From an uncultured Verrucomicrobia subdivision 3 bacterium (lineage in GTDB: Bacteria; Verrucomicrobiota; Verrucomicrobiia; Limisphaerales; UBA11358), in the NCBI GenBank assembly GCA_903917705.1, contig CAIXBQ010000003.1, forward strand, positions 1-41,618: a DNA stretch of 41,618 bases, written 5' to 3'. Position numbers and translations under genes: made by a program. The notes beneath the pieces were generated by a model that did not search any database, was not told where the DNA came from, and saw only the letters and a program-made list of their open reading frames with translations. Position 1 is the first letter of the stretch; each line of letters begins with the position of its first letter. Shown here piece after piece: positions 24,746 to 32,637 of the stretch.

Positions 24746-27700
24746 ATGCGTCGAGGCGGATATAAAACCTGGTTGTTGCCGGCAATCTTCGTGATTGCGG
24801 CCGGGGAGTTCATGCTGGATTTGGCCACCCCGCTCGGGGTGTCGGACTGGCTGCTGTATTTCATTCCGCTGTTGTTGTCCTCCTACGTGGGCAGCCGCCA
24901 TTTCCCCTACCTGCTGGCCGGCTTGTTTTCCATGCTGAATCTGGCTGGCTTTTACCTGTCGGCGTCAGGCGGAGTGAACCCCAACTATGCCATCATCGGG
25001 CGGTTGATCGGCATCGGGGCCTTTTGGGTGACCGCTCTGATCATTTCGCGGTTCAAGGCCAACGAGGAAAAGCTCCGCCTCACCGACCGCGCCCTCAAAA
25101 CCATCAGCGAATGTGACAAAGCGCTCGTCCGCGCCACCAGCGAGCCGGCGCTGCTGCAGGAAATCTGCCGCGTGATTGTGGAACAAGGCGGTTACCGGTT
25201 GGCCTGGGTGGGTTTCGCTGAGAATGACGCCGATAAGACGGTGCGTTTCGCCGCTCGCGCAGGCTGCGACGAGGGTTATCTGGAGCAAGCCAGAATAACC
25301 TGGGCCGATACCGAGCGGGGGCGTGGCCCCACGGGCACGGCCATACGCACCGGCCGGATTGTCGCCTGCAACAACATGCTGACCGATCCCCTACTCGCCT
25401 TCTGGCGTGAGGCGGCCCGCCAGCGCGGGTTCCATTCCTCGATTGTGCTGCCGCTGCAAAACGCGGGCAAAACCTTCGGCGTGCTGACCCTTTACGCCGG
25501 CCAGATAAACGCCTTCCAATCTCCGGAAATCGAACTCCTCAAGGAACTGACCGATGACCTGGCCTTCGGCATTCATGCCCTCCGCACCCGCGCCGAACAC
25601 CAGCAGGCGGAGCAGACGCTGCAGGAAAGTGAGCAGAAATACCGGAGCATCTTCGATCAAGCCCAACTCGGCATCTTCCAGTCCACGCTGGACGGACGGC
25701 TCATCAGTGTGAACGACGCCGCAGCCGTCATGGCCGGCTTTGAATCCCCCGCCGCGATGGTGCAAGCCACCAACGACATCGCGGCCCAGCATTTCGCCAA
25801 TTCCGACCAGCGTCCCGAGATTGTCCAAGCCGCCTGCCAGTCCGATAAATCCGTTCAGCGCGAACTCGAGTTCCGGCGCCGGGACGGCACGCCCTTTCCC
25901 GTCAGCCTGCACATGCGCGCCGTCCGCGGCCCGAATGGCGAGGTGAAATTTCTCGAAGGTTTTGTCGAGGACATCACCTGGCGCCGGGAAGCGGAGAAGC
26001 GGCTGCGGGAATCCGAACAGAAATACCGCGGCATCGTGGAGCAATCGCCCCTGGGCATCTACCAATCCACGGTGGACGGCCGCCTGACCAGCGTGAACCC
26101 CGCGCTCGTCGCCATATTCGGCTTCGCCAGCGCGGAGGAGATGATGCTCGCCAGCGACAACCTCTCCGCCCAGCGGTTTGTCCATGCCGGGCAGCGCCAG
26201 GAGATTGTCCGCGCCGCCTGCCAGTCCGAAACCTCCGTCCAGCGCGAGGTCGAATACCGACGCAAGGATGGCACCCCCTTCCCCGCCAACCTGCATATGC
26301 GCGCGATCCGCGGCCCGGCCGGGGAAATCATCGCCCTCGAAGGCTATGTGGAAGACATTTCCCAACGCAAACAGTCCGAGCTGGCGCTCCAACAAACCGA
26401 GCGCAGCTACCGGGAAATCTTCAACGCCGCCAATGATGCCATCTTCATTCATGACGCGGACACCGGCGCCGTCCTCGATGTGAATGAGTCCATGTTGCAA
26501 CTCTACGGCTTCAGCCGGGAAGAAGCTCTGCGGCTGACTGCGGAAGACGGCAGCCAGGGAATCAGCCCCTACTCGGCGGCGGAGGCCAGACAATGGATGA
26601 TCAAAGCCATCAACGAAGGCCCGCAGGTCTTTGAATGGCATTCCCGCAAGAAAAGCGGCGAACTCTTCTGGGTGGAGGTGGCCCTGAAACACGCCGACAT
26701 CGGCGGGCAACGCCGCCTGCTGGCGATTGTTCGGGATATCACCGACCGCAAAAGGAATGAGGAGGCGCTGCAACACACCAACACCCGCATCCGCCACCTT
26801 AACCATGTCCTGCATGCCATCCAGGAAGTCAGCAAACTCCTCAACCGCGAAAAGAATGCCGGTGACCTCCTGACGGCCATCTGCCGGAGCCTTGTCAAAA
26901 CCCGCGGCTATGTGACTGTGTGGGTGGGCCGGCCGGATACTGAATCCAAGCGAGTGTTGGCCATCGCTTCGTCCGGGCCCGACTCGGCTTTTCTCAAACA
27001 TGCCCCCATCACCTGGGACGACACTCCGTTTGGCCGGGGCCCCACGGGCACCGCCATCCGCGAGCGTCGCACGGTGGTCTTTGATGACATTGCCCACGAC
27101 CCGCGGTTTGCCCCCTGGCGTGATATCGTGGTGGCGACCGGCAGCGCTTCAGTCGCCTCCATTCCCATTCTCCACGGCGAGCGGCTGTTTGGCGTGTTGA
27201 CCATAAAAGCGGATCGCCCCAGCGCCTTTGACGCGGAAGAAATCTCGCTGATGACCGGCCTCGCGGCGGATGTGGCCCGCGTCCTGCAAAGCTTCGAGGA
27301 TGAATCCCTCCGCCGGCTGTCCGAGGCGCAGTTGCGCAAACTCTCCCTCGCCATCGAGCAAAGCCCCGTCTCCGTGGTCATCACCGATCCCAAGGGCTTG
27401 ATTGAATATGTGAACCCCAAGTTCACCGAAACCTCCGGCTACACCTTCGCCGAGGTCCGCGGCCAAAACCCCCGCGTGCTCAAGGCGGGCAATCAGCCGC
27501 CGGAATTTTACCGGCAGCTCTGGCAGACCATCACCGCCGGGCACGAGTGGCACGGCGAATTCCAAAACCGCAAGAAGAGCGGCGAAATTTATTGGGAAAC
27601 CGTCTCCATCTCACCCATTACGGACAACGAGGGCCGCATCACCGGCTATGTGGCCGTCAAGGACGACATCACCCGTGACAAGCTGGCCGAGGAACAAATC

Positions 27701-29236
27701 CTCGCGCAGGCCGGCATGCTCAATCTCGCGCACGACGCCATCTCCATCCGCGACCTCGATGACCGCATCACCTATTGGAACCGCAGCGCCGAGCGCATCT
27801 TCGGCTGGAGCCGCAGCGAGGTCATGGGCCGGATCCGCCAGGACATCCTCCACCTCGATTCCTACAAAGCTTCCGAGGCCCGGCGGCAGCTTTTGGCGGA
27901 AGGTTATTGGACCGGCGAAACCATTGCCCGCACCAAGGACGGCCGCGAACTCCTTTTGGAAACCAGTTGCACCCTCGTCCGCGATTCCCAAGACCAGCCC
28001 CAGTCCATCCTGGCCTTCAGCCGGGACATCAGCCGGCAGCGCAAGCTGGAGAATCAAGTCGCCCACACCCAGCGCATTGAAAGCCTCGGCACCCTGGCCA
28101 GCGGCGTGGCGCACGACTTGAATAACATCCTCACCCCCATCATGGTCTCCGTGGGCCTGCTCAAGGAGCAGACCACCGATCCGACTCTGGGAAAATTGAT
28201 TGCCAGCCTCGAAGCCAGCACCAAGCGCGGCGCCCAGATCGTGCAGCAAATCCTCACCTTTGGCCGCGGGCTCCGGGGTGAGCGCATCCCCTTCAGCCTT
28301 TTGCAAGTCGCCCGCGAAGTCCAGCAACTCGCCCGCGAGACTTTCCCCAAGTCCATCCAGGTGGAAGTCACCGCGCCGAACAATTTGTGGATGGTCATCG
28401 GCGATCCCACGCAGGTCCACCAGGTCTTGCTCAACCTCGCCATCAATTCCCGTGACGCCATGCCCGACGGCGGCAAGCTCACCTTCCAGATGGAGAACCA
28501 TGTGATGGACCAGATTTACGCCGACCTCAATCCCGAAGCCCGGCCCGGCCCGCACATCCTCATTCAGGCCACCGACACCGGCACCGGCATCAGCCCCGAC
28601 ATCATCGGGCGCATTTTCGATCCCTTTTACACCACCAAGCCGCCCGGTCAGGGCACCGGCCTCGGGCTTTCCACGACCTTGGGGATTGTTAAAAGCCATG
28701 GCGGCTTCATCCAAGTGGAAAGCCAGCCCGGCCGCGGCACCAACTTCAAGATTTATCTCCCGGCCAAAGACATCATGCCCGCCGCCCCAGTGACGCCCGA
28801 GCCGCCCGGTGGCAAACTGCGCGGCCGCAATGAGCTCATCCTCTTTGTGGATGACGAGCAGACCATCTGCAGCACCGTCAAGAAGACTTTGGAACGCTTC
28901 GGCTACCGCATCCTCACCGCCGCCAACGGCGCCGAAGGCGTGGCCCTCTATCAGGTTCAGGGCGCGGACATCGCCGCCATCATCACCGACATGAACATGC
29001 CCGTCATGGACGGCCCCACCATGATCCTCGCCCTGCAAGCCATCAATCCGCGCGTGAAGATCATCGGCTCCAGCGGCATGACCGGCAGCGAGCTCGTGAT
29101 CAAGGCCACCCGGGCCGGCGTCCGCCACTTTATCCCCAAGCCCTACACCGCTGACGAAATGCTCCGCACCCTGCGCGAAATTTTGGATCAGGACGCGGGC
29201 CCGGTTTCGGGCGCGGCATCCGGCGGCAAAGGCTGA
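24746..29236 (+). CDS. Hybrid histidine kinase with 2 GAF, 5 PAS and REC
   Basis: A membrane-bound sensor of about 1,496 residues. Three or four membrane helices occupy residues 8-105. Then come GAF (about 120-280), PAS (292-415), PAS (418-540), PAS (550-670), GAF (683-855), PAS (861-983), PAS (985-1100), HisKA with the phospho-accepting His 1123 in GVAHDLNN, HATPase with NSRDAMPDGG, DTGTGIS and GTGLGLS, and a C-terminal receiver with FVDDE and the phospho-Asp 1415 in TDMNMP. The kinase is of the HDLNN class often found with signal-integration PAS arrays. PAS1 and PAS2 are near-duplicates of about 128 residues, and the two GAF domains share RGPTGTAIR. The start is ATG 24746; a TTG lies two codons earlier. 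No separate output regulator is adjacent. Confidence 0.93.
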   Translation: MRRGGYKTWLLPAIFVIAAGEFMLDLATPLGVSDWLLYFIPLLLSSYVGSRHFPYLLAGLFSMLNLAGFYLSASGGVNPNYAIIGRLIGIGAFWVTALIISRFKANEEKLRLTDRALKTISECDKALVRATSEPALLQEICRVIVEQGGYRLAWVGFAENDADKTVRFAARAGCDEGYLEQARITWADTERGRGPTGTAIRTGRIVACNNMLTDPLLAFWREAARQRGFHSSIVLPLQNAGKTFGVLTLYAGQINAFQSPEIELLKELTDDLAFGIHALRTRAEHQQAEQTLQESEQKYRSIFDQAQLGIFQSTLDGRLISVNDAAAVMAGFESPAAMVQATNDIAAQHFANSDQRPEIVQAACQSDKSVQRELEFRRRDGTPFPVSLHMRAVRGPNGEVKFLEGFVEDITWRREAEKRLRESEQKYRGIVEQSPLGIYQSTVDGRLTSVNPALVAIFGFASAEEMMLASDNLSAQRFVHAGQRQEIVRAACQSETSVQREVEYRRKDGTPFPANLHMRAIRGPAGEIIALEGYVEDISQRKQSELALQQTERSYREIFNAANDAIFIHDADTGAVLDVNESMLQLYGFSREEALRLTAEDGSQGISPYSAAEARQWMIKAINEGPQVFEWHSRKKSGELFWVEVALKHADIGGQRRLLAIVRDITDRKRNEEALQHTNTRIRHLNHVLHAIQEVSKLLNREKNAGDLLTAICRSLVKTRGYVTVWVGRPDTESKRVLAIASSGPDSAFLKHAPITWDDTPFGRGPTGTAIRERRTVVFDDIAHDPRFAPWRDIVVATGSASVASIPILHGERLFGVLTIKADRPSAFDAEEISLMTGLAADVARVLQSFEDESLRRLSEAQLRKLSLAIEQSPVSVVITDPKGLIEYVNPKFTETSGYTFAEVRGQNPRVLKAGNQPPEFYRQLWQTITAGHEWHGEFQNRKKSGEIYWETVSISPITDNEGRITGYVAVKDDITRDKLAEEQILAQAGMLNLAHDAISIRDLDDRITYWNRSAERIFGWSRSEVMGRIRQDILHLDSYKASEARRQLLAEGYWTGETIARTKDGRELLLETSCTLVRDSQDQPQSILAFSRDISRQRKLENQVAHTQRIESLGTLASGVAHDLNNILTPIMVSVGLLKEQTTDPTLGKLIASLEASTKRGAQIVQQILTFGRGLRGERIPFSLLQVAREVQQLARETFPKSIQVEVTAPNNLWMVIGDPTQVHQVLLNLAINSRDAMPDGGKLTFQMENHVMDQIYADLNPEARPGPHILIQATDTGTGISPDIIGRIFDPFYTTKPPGQGTGLGLSTTLGIVKSHGGFIQVESQPGRGTNFKIYLPAKDIMPAAPVTPEPPGGKLRGRNELILFVDDEQTICSTVKKTLERFGYRILTAANGAEGVALYQVQGADIAAIITDMNMPVMDGPTMILALQAINPRVKIIGSSGMTGSELVIKATRAGVRHFIPKPYTADEMLRTLREILDQDAGPVSGAASGGKG

Positions 29237-29598
29237 TCCCCAAACAGCTTCACCTCCAGCTCCTCCCCGCAATAGAGGCAGCGCGGCAGCTTTGCCGAAT
29301 TCATCCGGCCGCATTTGGGACAGGGCTGCGCCTTGGGCGGTTGCGCCCGGCCATCCAGCCGGCCGTCGCGCAGATCAATCTCCCGCACCGTATTGGCCAG
29401 CACCTCGTCCGCATAGCCGTGCTCCTTCTTCAGCAGCGTCCACAGCGCTTCCGTGATCATCAGCACCCGGTCCAGGTCATGGCGCAAAAGCTCCGTCTCC
29501 GTCTTCGCCTCGCGCGCGCTGGCCTGCGCGCTCGTCGCATCCTTCTGCGCCTGCCACGAACCCGACTGCGAATAGCCTGAACCGTAGGAGTTGAACAT
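29188..29598 (-). CDS. Small coiled-coil zinc-ribbon protein
   Basis: A 136-residue protein starting MFNSYGSGYSQSG, then a probable coiled coil (residues about 20-50) and a C-terminal zinc ribbon (CPKCGRMNSAKLPRCLYCGEEL, near residue 95) that should bind one zinc. I recognise no specific family. A longer frame to 29649 exists, but the ATG at 29598 gives a more natural start. Its 3' end overlaps the kinase gene by 49 bases on the opposite strand. Confidence 0.7.
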   Translation of the reverse strand: MFNSYGSGYSQSGSWQAQKDATSAQASAREAKTETELLRHDLDRVLMITEALWTLLKKEHGYADEVLANTVREIDLRDGRLDGRAQPPKAQPCPKCGRMNSAKLPRCLYCGEELEVKLFGDQPLPPDAAPETGPAS

Positions 29599-29703
29599 AT
29601 AGATAATGGGGTTAAGCCCGCACTCTAGGACCGCCCGCGCCGATTGCAAGCGATAATGGAAATTTTGGCCCGTCTTCCCGCGTGAATGGGCTTGGTGATG
29701 GGA

Positions 29704-29934
29704 CGGAATGGCAATGTTTCACGGCATAACTTCATGATTTCGTCGCATTGCTTCATGGTTTCGTCGTATTACCACATGGTAATGTCGGGTTTCATCATGG
29801 TTTCGGCGCATTACCAATTGATAACGCTGCATTGCTTCATGGTTTCGCCGCATCACCACATGGAAACGCCGCGTTACTTCATGATTTCATGGCATTGCTT
29901 CATGGAAACGACACGGAACATCATGAAAAAATGG
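29704..29934. repeat. Degenerate 21-bp tandem array 2 (11 units)
   Basis: Eleven consecutive 21-base units (starting 29704, 29725, 29746 and so on to 29914) keep exact register with no indels. Most centre on CATGG. Two unit types partly alternate, one with CTTCATGGTTTCG and one with ACCACATGG followed by TAATG or AAACG. The unit at 29767 contains the perfect 7-base arms ATTACCA/TGGTAAT. As in array 1, the period keeps several frames open (LLHGFAA-type or HCFMVSS-type heptads), which produces false genes. It lies 279 bases before the start of the protein gene at 30214 and is lower in GC than its surroundings. Confidence 0.88.
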
Positions 29935-30043
29935 CGTTAAAAACCCGTTCTGCCGCCGCCGGCATGGATTTCGCCGGAAAGCGGCTTCCCCAACAGGCTA
30001 AACCAGAACAGTTTGACTGATAGCGCAACGTTAACGTAAATAG

Positions 30044-30071
30044 TTGAAGATATTTCTTTACTAAATATATT
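30044..30071 (+). promoter_or_regulatory. Candidate sigma70-type promoter
   Basis: TTGAAG (30044-30049) and TATATT (30066-30071) are separated by 16 bases, inside the most AT-rich part of the window (about 30010-30115). This places a transcript start near 30078, upstream of the gene at 30214. Confidence 0.55.
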
Positions 30072-30198
30072 TATTCTGATACTTTAACTTTAAAGAAAAA
30101 GACATCTCAACCAAGGCAATGTATTGATTCAGTACGACCAGCCGGGGATACGGTACGATGAGGGCCATCAATTCGATGAATCAGAAAATATTGACCCT

Positions 30199-30213
30199 AA
30201 TAACGGAGTTATT
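30199..30213 (+). promoter_or_regulatory. Hairpin AATAAC-GGA-GTTATT abutting the start codon
   Basis: A perfect 6-bp stem with the GGA of the Shine-Dalgarno in its loop ends directly before ATG 30214. The stem is A/T-rich and therefore weak, but its exact placement suggests an influence on initiation. Further upstream, TGATTC (30125-30130) and GAATCA (30177-30182) can also pair. Confidence 0.5.
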
Positions 30214-30834
30214 ATGCCACTATTTAGAATCGGGCTTGGGTTTGCGAGAATGAAGGGTGAGGATCTGGATGATTTTGCCACCAAGGTCTGCGGCTGTCTC
30301 ACCCTCAACGCGTCCCTGTTCACCGGCCTGCCCGCCAGCGTGGCCAACCTCGGCATCGCCCAAGGGAATTACCACACTGCCCTCTCGAATTCCAAAAACG
30401 CCGGCACCATTGCCACCGCCGACAAAAAAGCCAAACGCCTCATTCTCCTCGGCCTCCTCCGCCAAGATGCCCTTTTCATCCAAGGCATCGTTGGGATGAC
30501 CGCGGACAATGCGCGTTTATCCGGCTACGACGTCATCGTCGGCGGTTCCCATGGCCCCGTGCCCGTGAGCACGCCCATCATCCTGAAAGTGTTCAACGTG
30601 GCGCCCGGCAAGCTGGGCGTGAATGTCAAGGCGCCCAAAGGCTACAAATCGCTCGAGTTCCGCACCACCGTGGGCACTGCCGCGCCGGTCCGCGCCGAGA
30701 CCTTCCCCTCCACCCGCGACATCGTGCTGGAAGATTTGGAATCGCTCAAACTCCACGCCGTCCAATGCCGCGCCGTCTTCGGCAACAAACGCTACAGCGA
30801 ATGGAGCGATCCGGTGAGCCACACCACGACCTAG
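30214..30834 (+). CDS. Helical plus Fn3-like small protein, unknown function
   Basis: A 206-residue protein starting MPLFRIGLGFARMKGEDLDDFATKV. The first 110 residues look helical (FATKVCGCLTLNASLF..., KRLILLGLLRQDALFIQGIV). From about residue 120 there is a beta-strand domain (TPIILKVFNVAPGKLGVNVKAPKGYKSLEFRTTVG) ending in AVFGNKRYSEWSDPVSHTTT, which resembles a fibronectin type III domain. No signal peptide is seen. A TTG-initiated frame extends to 30124, but the ATG at 30214 has GGAG eight bases upstream and is preferred. It follows array 2 and an AT-rich promoter, as the truncated gene at 3105 follows array 1. I do not know the function. Confidence 0.7.
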   Translation: MPLFRIGLGFARMKGEDLDDFATKVCGCLTLNASLFTGLPASVANLGIAQGNYHTALSNSKNAGTIATADKKAKRLILLGLLRQDALFIQGIVGMTADNARLSGYDVIVGGSHGPVPVSTPIILKVFNVAPGKLGVNVKAPKGYKSLEFRTTVGTAAPVRAETFPSTRDIVLEDLESLKLHAVQCRAVFGNKRYSEWSDPVSHTTT

Positions 30835-31139
30835 CCAAGGCAGAAACTAGCAGTCAGAAGGCAGAAGCGACCACCCGCCGAAAGCGCCATCGTCACAATC
30901 CCGTTGGGATTGTTCTAAACCGGCAGCTTCACCGCGGAAAAATGTTTGCAAAATCAATAGACTCATCGATAAATATGGTCTAAATGCGCTTTTTCCCACG
31001 CTGCATTCAATCCCCAAAAATCCCCCTCAATGGGGTCTAAAAAGTCATTTATGGCAACCGCTGGCAACCGAATCTGGCCGCCTGCATTGCTCAATTCCGC
31101 CCCGCCCCCCGTTTTCGTCCTCGGCTTCGATTTTCATTT
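30835..31139. other. Intergenic stretch, no gene seen
   Basis: About 300 bases between the small protein gene and the regulator hold no supportable gene. Structures seen are a perfect hairpin ACAATCCC-GTT-GGGATTGT (30895-30913) followed by TCTAAACC, which might end transcription of the small gene, and a tandem pair of GGCAACCGNN at about 31051-31070. Confidence 0.5.
30895..30913. repeat. Perfect hairpin ACAATCCC/GGGATTGT
   Basis: An 8-bp perfect stem with loop GTT lies 60 bases after the gene at 30214. It resembles other AATCCC/GGGATT-type palindromes at 18627 and 18687. It could function as a weak terminator, but there is no long T-run. Confidence 0.5.
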
Positions 31140-32354
31140 TCAGGCCTCAAGTTTCAGCCCGATTTTTTGCTGCCGGTAAGCCGAAGGTGAAATTTTCTCC
31201 GCCGCGCGGAAGGCGCGGCCGAAATTGCTGTAGTCGGAATAGCCGCACAGGTCGGCGATGGTGCTGACGGGCAGTTCGGTGTGGGCGAGCAGCCGCCGCG
31301 CTTCCTCGAGCCGGCGGTGCTGGATGGCCTGGGCCGGCGTCTGCCCGGTGGCGGCCCGGAAATGGGTGTAGAACGTCTTGGTGCATACGCCCTGCGTGTC
31401 CCGGATCAGCTGCTCCACGCTGAGATTAGTGCAAGCGTGATGGTCAATATACTCCAGCGCGCCGGTAATATCGCAAATCTCCGCCCGTCGCAGCCCGGTG
31501 GACTTGCGCACATGCAATTCCATCGCCTCCTGCAGCACCGGTTCCGGCGGGGCGGGTTGGCCGCGCATCATCTCGCCCAGCAAAGTCATGGCGGCCCGGC
31601 CGATGGCCTGGGCATCGGGCAGCACCGTCGTCACGGCCAGCTCACTGGCCAGCGCCAGGTCGGTGCCGTCCACGCCCACCACGGCGATGTCTTCGGGCAC
31701 CCGCAACCCCAGCTCGTGGCAGACGCGGATGAGGTAGCCGCCGCCGCCATTGCTGGGGCTGATCACCCCGCTGGGCTTGGGCAGTGCGCGCAGCCAGGCG
31801 GCCAGCCGCGCCGGCACGGGCGTCACGGGCATGTAGGGGTCTTCCAGCAAAGCCGGCGGCACCGGTTCATACAGACAGGCCTGGCCGGGCTTGGCGGGCC
31901 GGACCACTTGATTGAAGATTTTCAACTTCAGTTGATGAGCGGGGTCCACCGACAACACCACTTGGGCGATGGAGCGCAGCCCCTGTTGCCGGAGATGTTG
32001 CGCGCCGGTTTGGATGAAGGTGGCCCGGCTGCCCAGGACGACCGCCACGCCCGGGCCGGGCTGGGAGGCGAACATGTTGACCGTCGGCCGGGGGAGAAAT
32101 TCCACCAGGGTTTGCAGGGTATCTGATTCCAGTGCGCAGAGCAGGCCATCGGGATTCCATATCCGCAGCCGGTCCAATTCCCTGCTGTTGGCGTCGACCT
32201 CGTCCGGGCCTTGGTGGGTCAGGTGAAAGGCCCGGGTGATGATGATATTTTGCTCGGTGTTTTCCGTAAAGGCCAGCGCTCCCAAAATGAGCCGGCTGAC
32301 ATAGGCCGAGCTGACATGGGTCAGCAGGGCGACTTTGTGAGCCGGTGGCAGCAT
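31140..32354 (-). CDS. XylR-type regulator (sugar-binding + AraC HTH)
   Basis: The C-terminal 100 residues form an AraC double helix-turn-helix (RRLEEARRLLAHTELPVSTIADLCGYSDYSNFGRAFRAAEKISPSAYRQ). The preceding part resembles the LacI-type periplasmic-binding fold (GVISPSNGGGGYLIRVCHELGLRVPEDIAVVGVDGTDLA), as in XylR-family transcription factors that sense a sugar. I use the methionine at 32354 (MLPPAHKVALLTHVSSAYVSRLILGALAF), which begins the binding domain. Upstream methionines at 32441 and 32543 are possible but would add sequence unlike the family. It is divergent from the secreted beta-helix protein and is expected to control that locus. The sugar sensed is unknown; fucose or fucoside fragments are one guess from context. 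Confidence 0.88.
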   Translation of the reverse strand: MLPPAHKVALLTHVSSAYVSRLILGALAFTENTEQNIIITRAFHLTHQGPDEVDANSRELDRLRIWNPDGLLCALESDTLQTLVEFLPRPTVNMFASQPGPGVAVVLGSRATFIQTGAQHLRQQGLRSIAQVVLSVDPAHQLKLKIFNQVVRPAKPGQACLYEPVPPALLEDPYMPVTPVPARLAAWLRALPKPSGVISPSNGGGGYLIRVCHELGLRVPEDIAVVGVDGTDLALASELAVTTVLPDAQAIGRAAMTLLGEMMRGQPAPPEPVLQEAMELHVRKSTGLRRAEICDITGALEYIDHHACTNLSVEQLIRDTQGVCTKTFYTHFRAATGQTPAQAIQHRRLEEARRLLAHTELPVSTIADLCGYSDYSNFGRAFRAAEKISPSAYRQQKIGLKLEA

Positions 32355-32368
32355 GGGGAAGCTTACCA

Positions 32369-32387
32369 GTAAAGACCAATCCTTTAC
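32369..32387. promoter_or_regulatory. Candidate operator GTAAAG-N7-CTTTAC
   Basis: Perfect 6-base inverted arms with a 7-base spacer lie directly upstream of the preferred regulator start. A second related inverted pair, TTACCAGT at 32363-32370 and ACTGGTAA at 32417-32424, overlaps it. These are plausible sites for the regulator, or for the divergent gene's control, but binding is not shown. Confidence 0.45.
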
Positions 32388-32439
32388 AAGCGCAGTCCTA
32401 TCTATTTCGTTTCCCCACTGGTAAAGTGGCGGCTGAATC

Positions 32440-32568
32440 ATGAAGTCCAATCCGGTGAAACTCAGTCCGCTCCGGCCCAAGCGCGTGAAAAAGCCCGCGT
32501 TGAAATCCCGGCCGGCCAAAACCCCCAAGCCGTTCAAGCTCACTTGCTGGGCTGATTATCTCGGCTGA
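32440..32568 (+). CDS. Possible small basic protein (42 aa)
   Basis: A short frame starts at ATG 32440 and ends at TGA 32566-32568, encoding a Lys/Arg/Pro-rich peptide starting MKSNPVKLSPLRPKRVKKP and ending FKLTCWADYLG. GGCGG lies eight bases upstream of the start. It is divergent from the regulator and lies 69 bases before the beta-helix gene. The composition is unusual enough to report, but such a short frame could be fortuitous. No family is recognised. Confidence 0.35.
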   Translation: MKSNPVKLSPLRPKRVKKPALKSRPAKTPKPFKLTCWADYLG

Positions 32569-32637
32569 ATCCAGGCTTTAGCTGCCACCAAAAATCAAAC
32601 AGTTCAACCAACCAAAAAAACACAACCGACAAACCGT

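Noticed and set aside
29686-30020. Two forward frames through array 2 (68-90 codons)
   Set aside because: Same reason as for array 1. The Met, His and Phe heptads follow from the repeated CATGG core.
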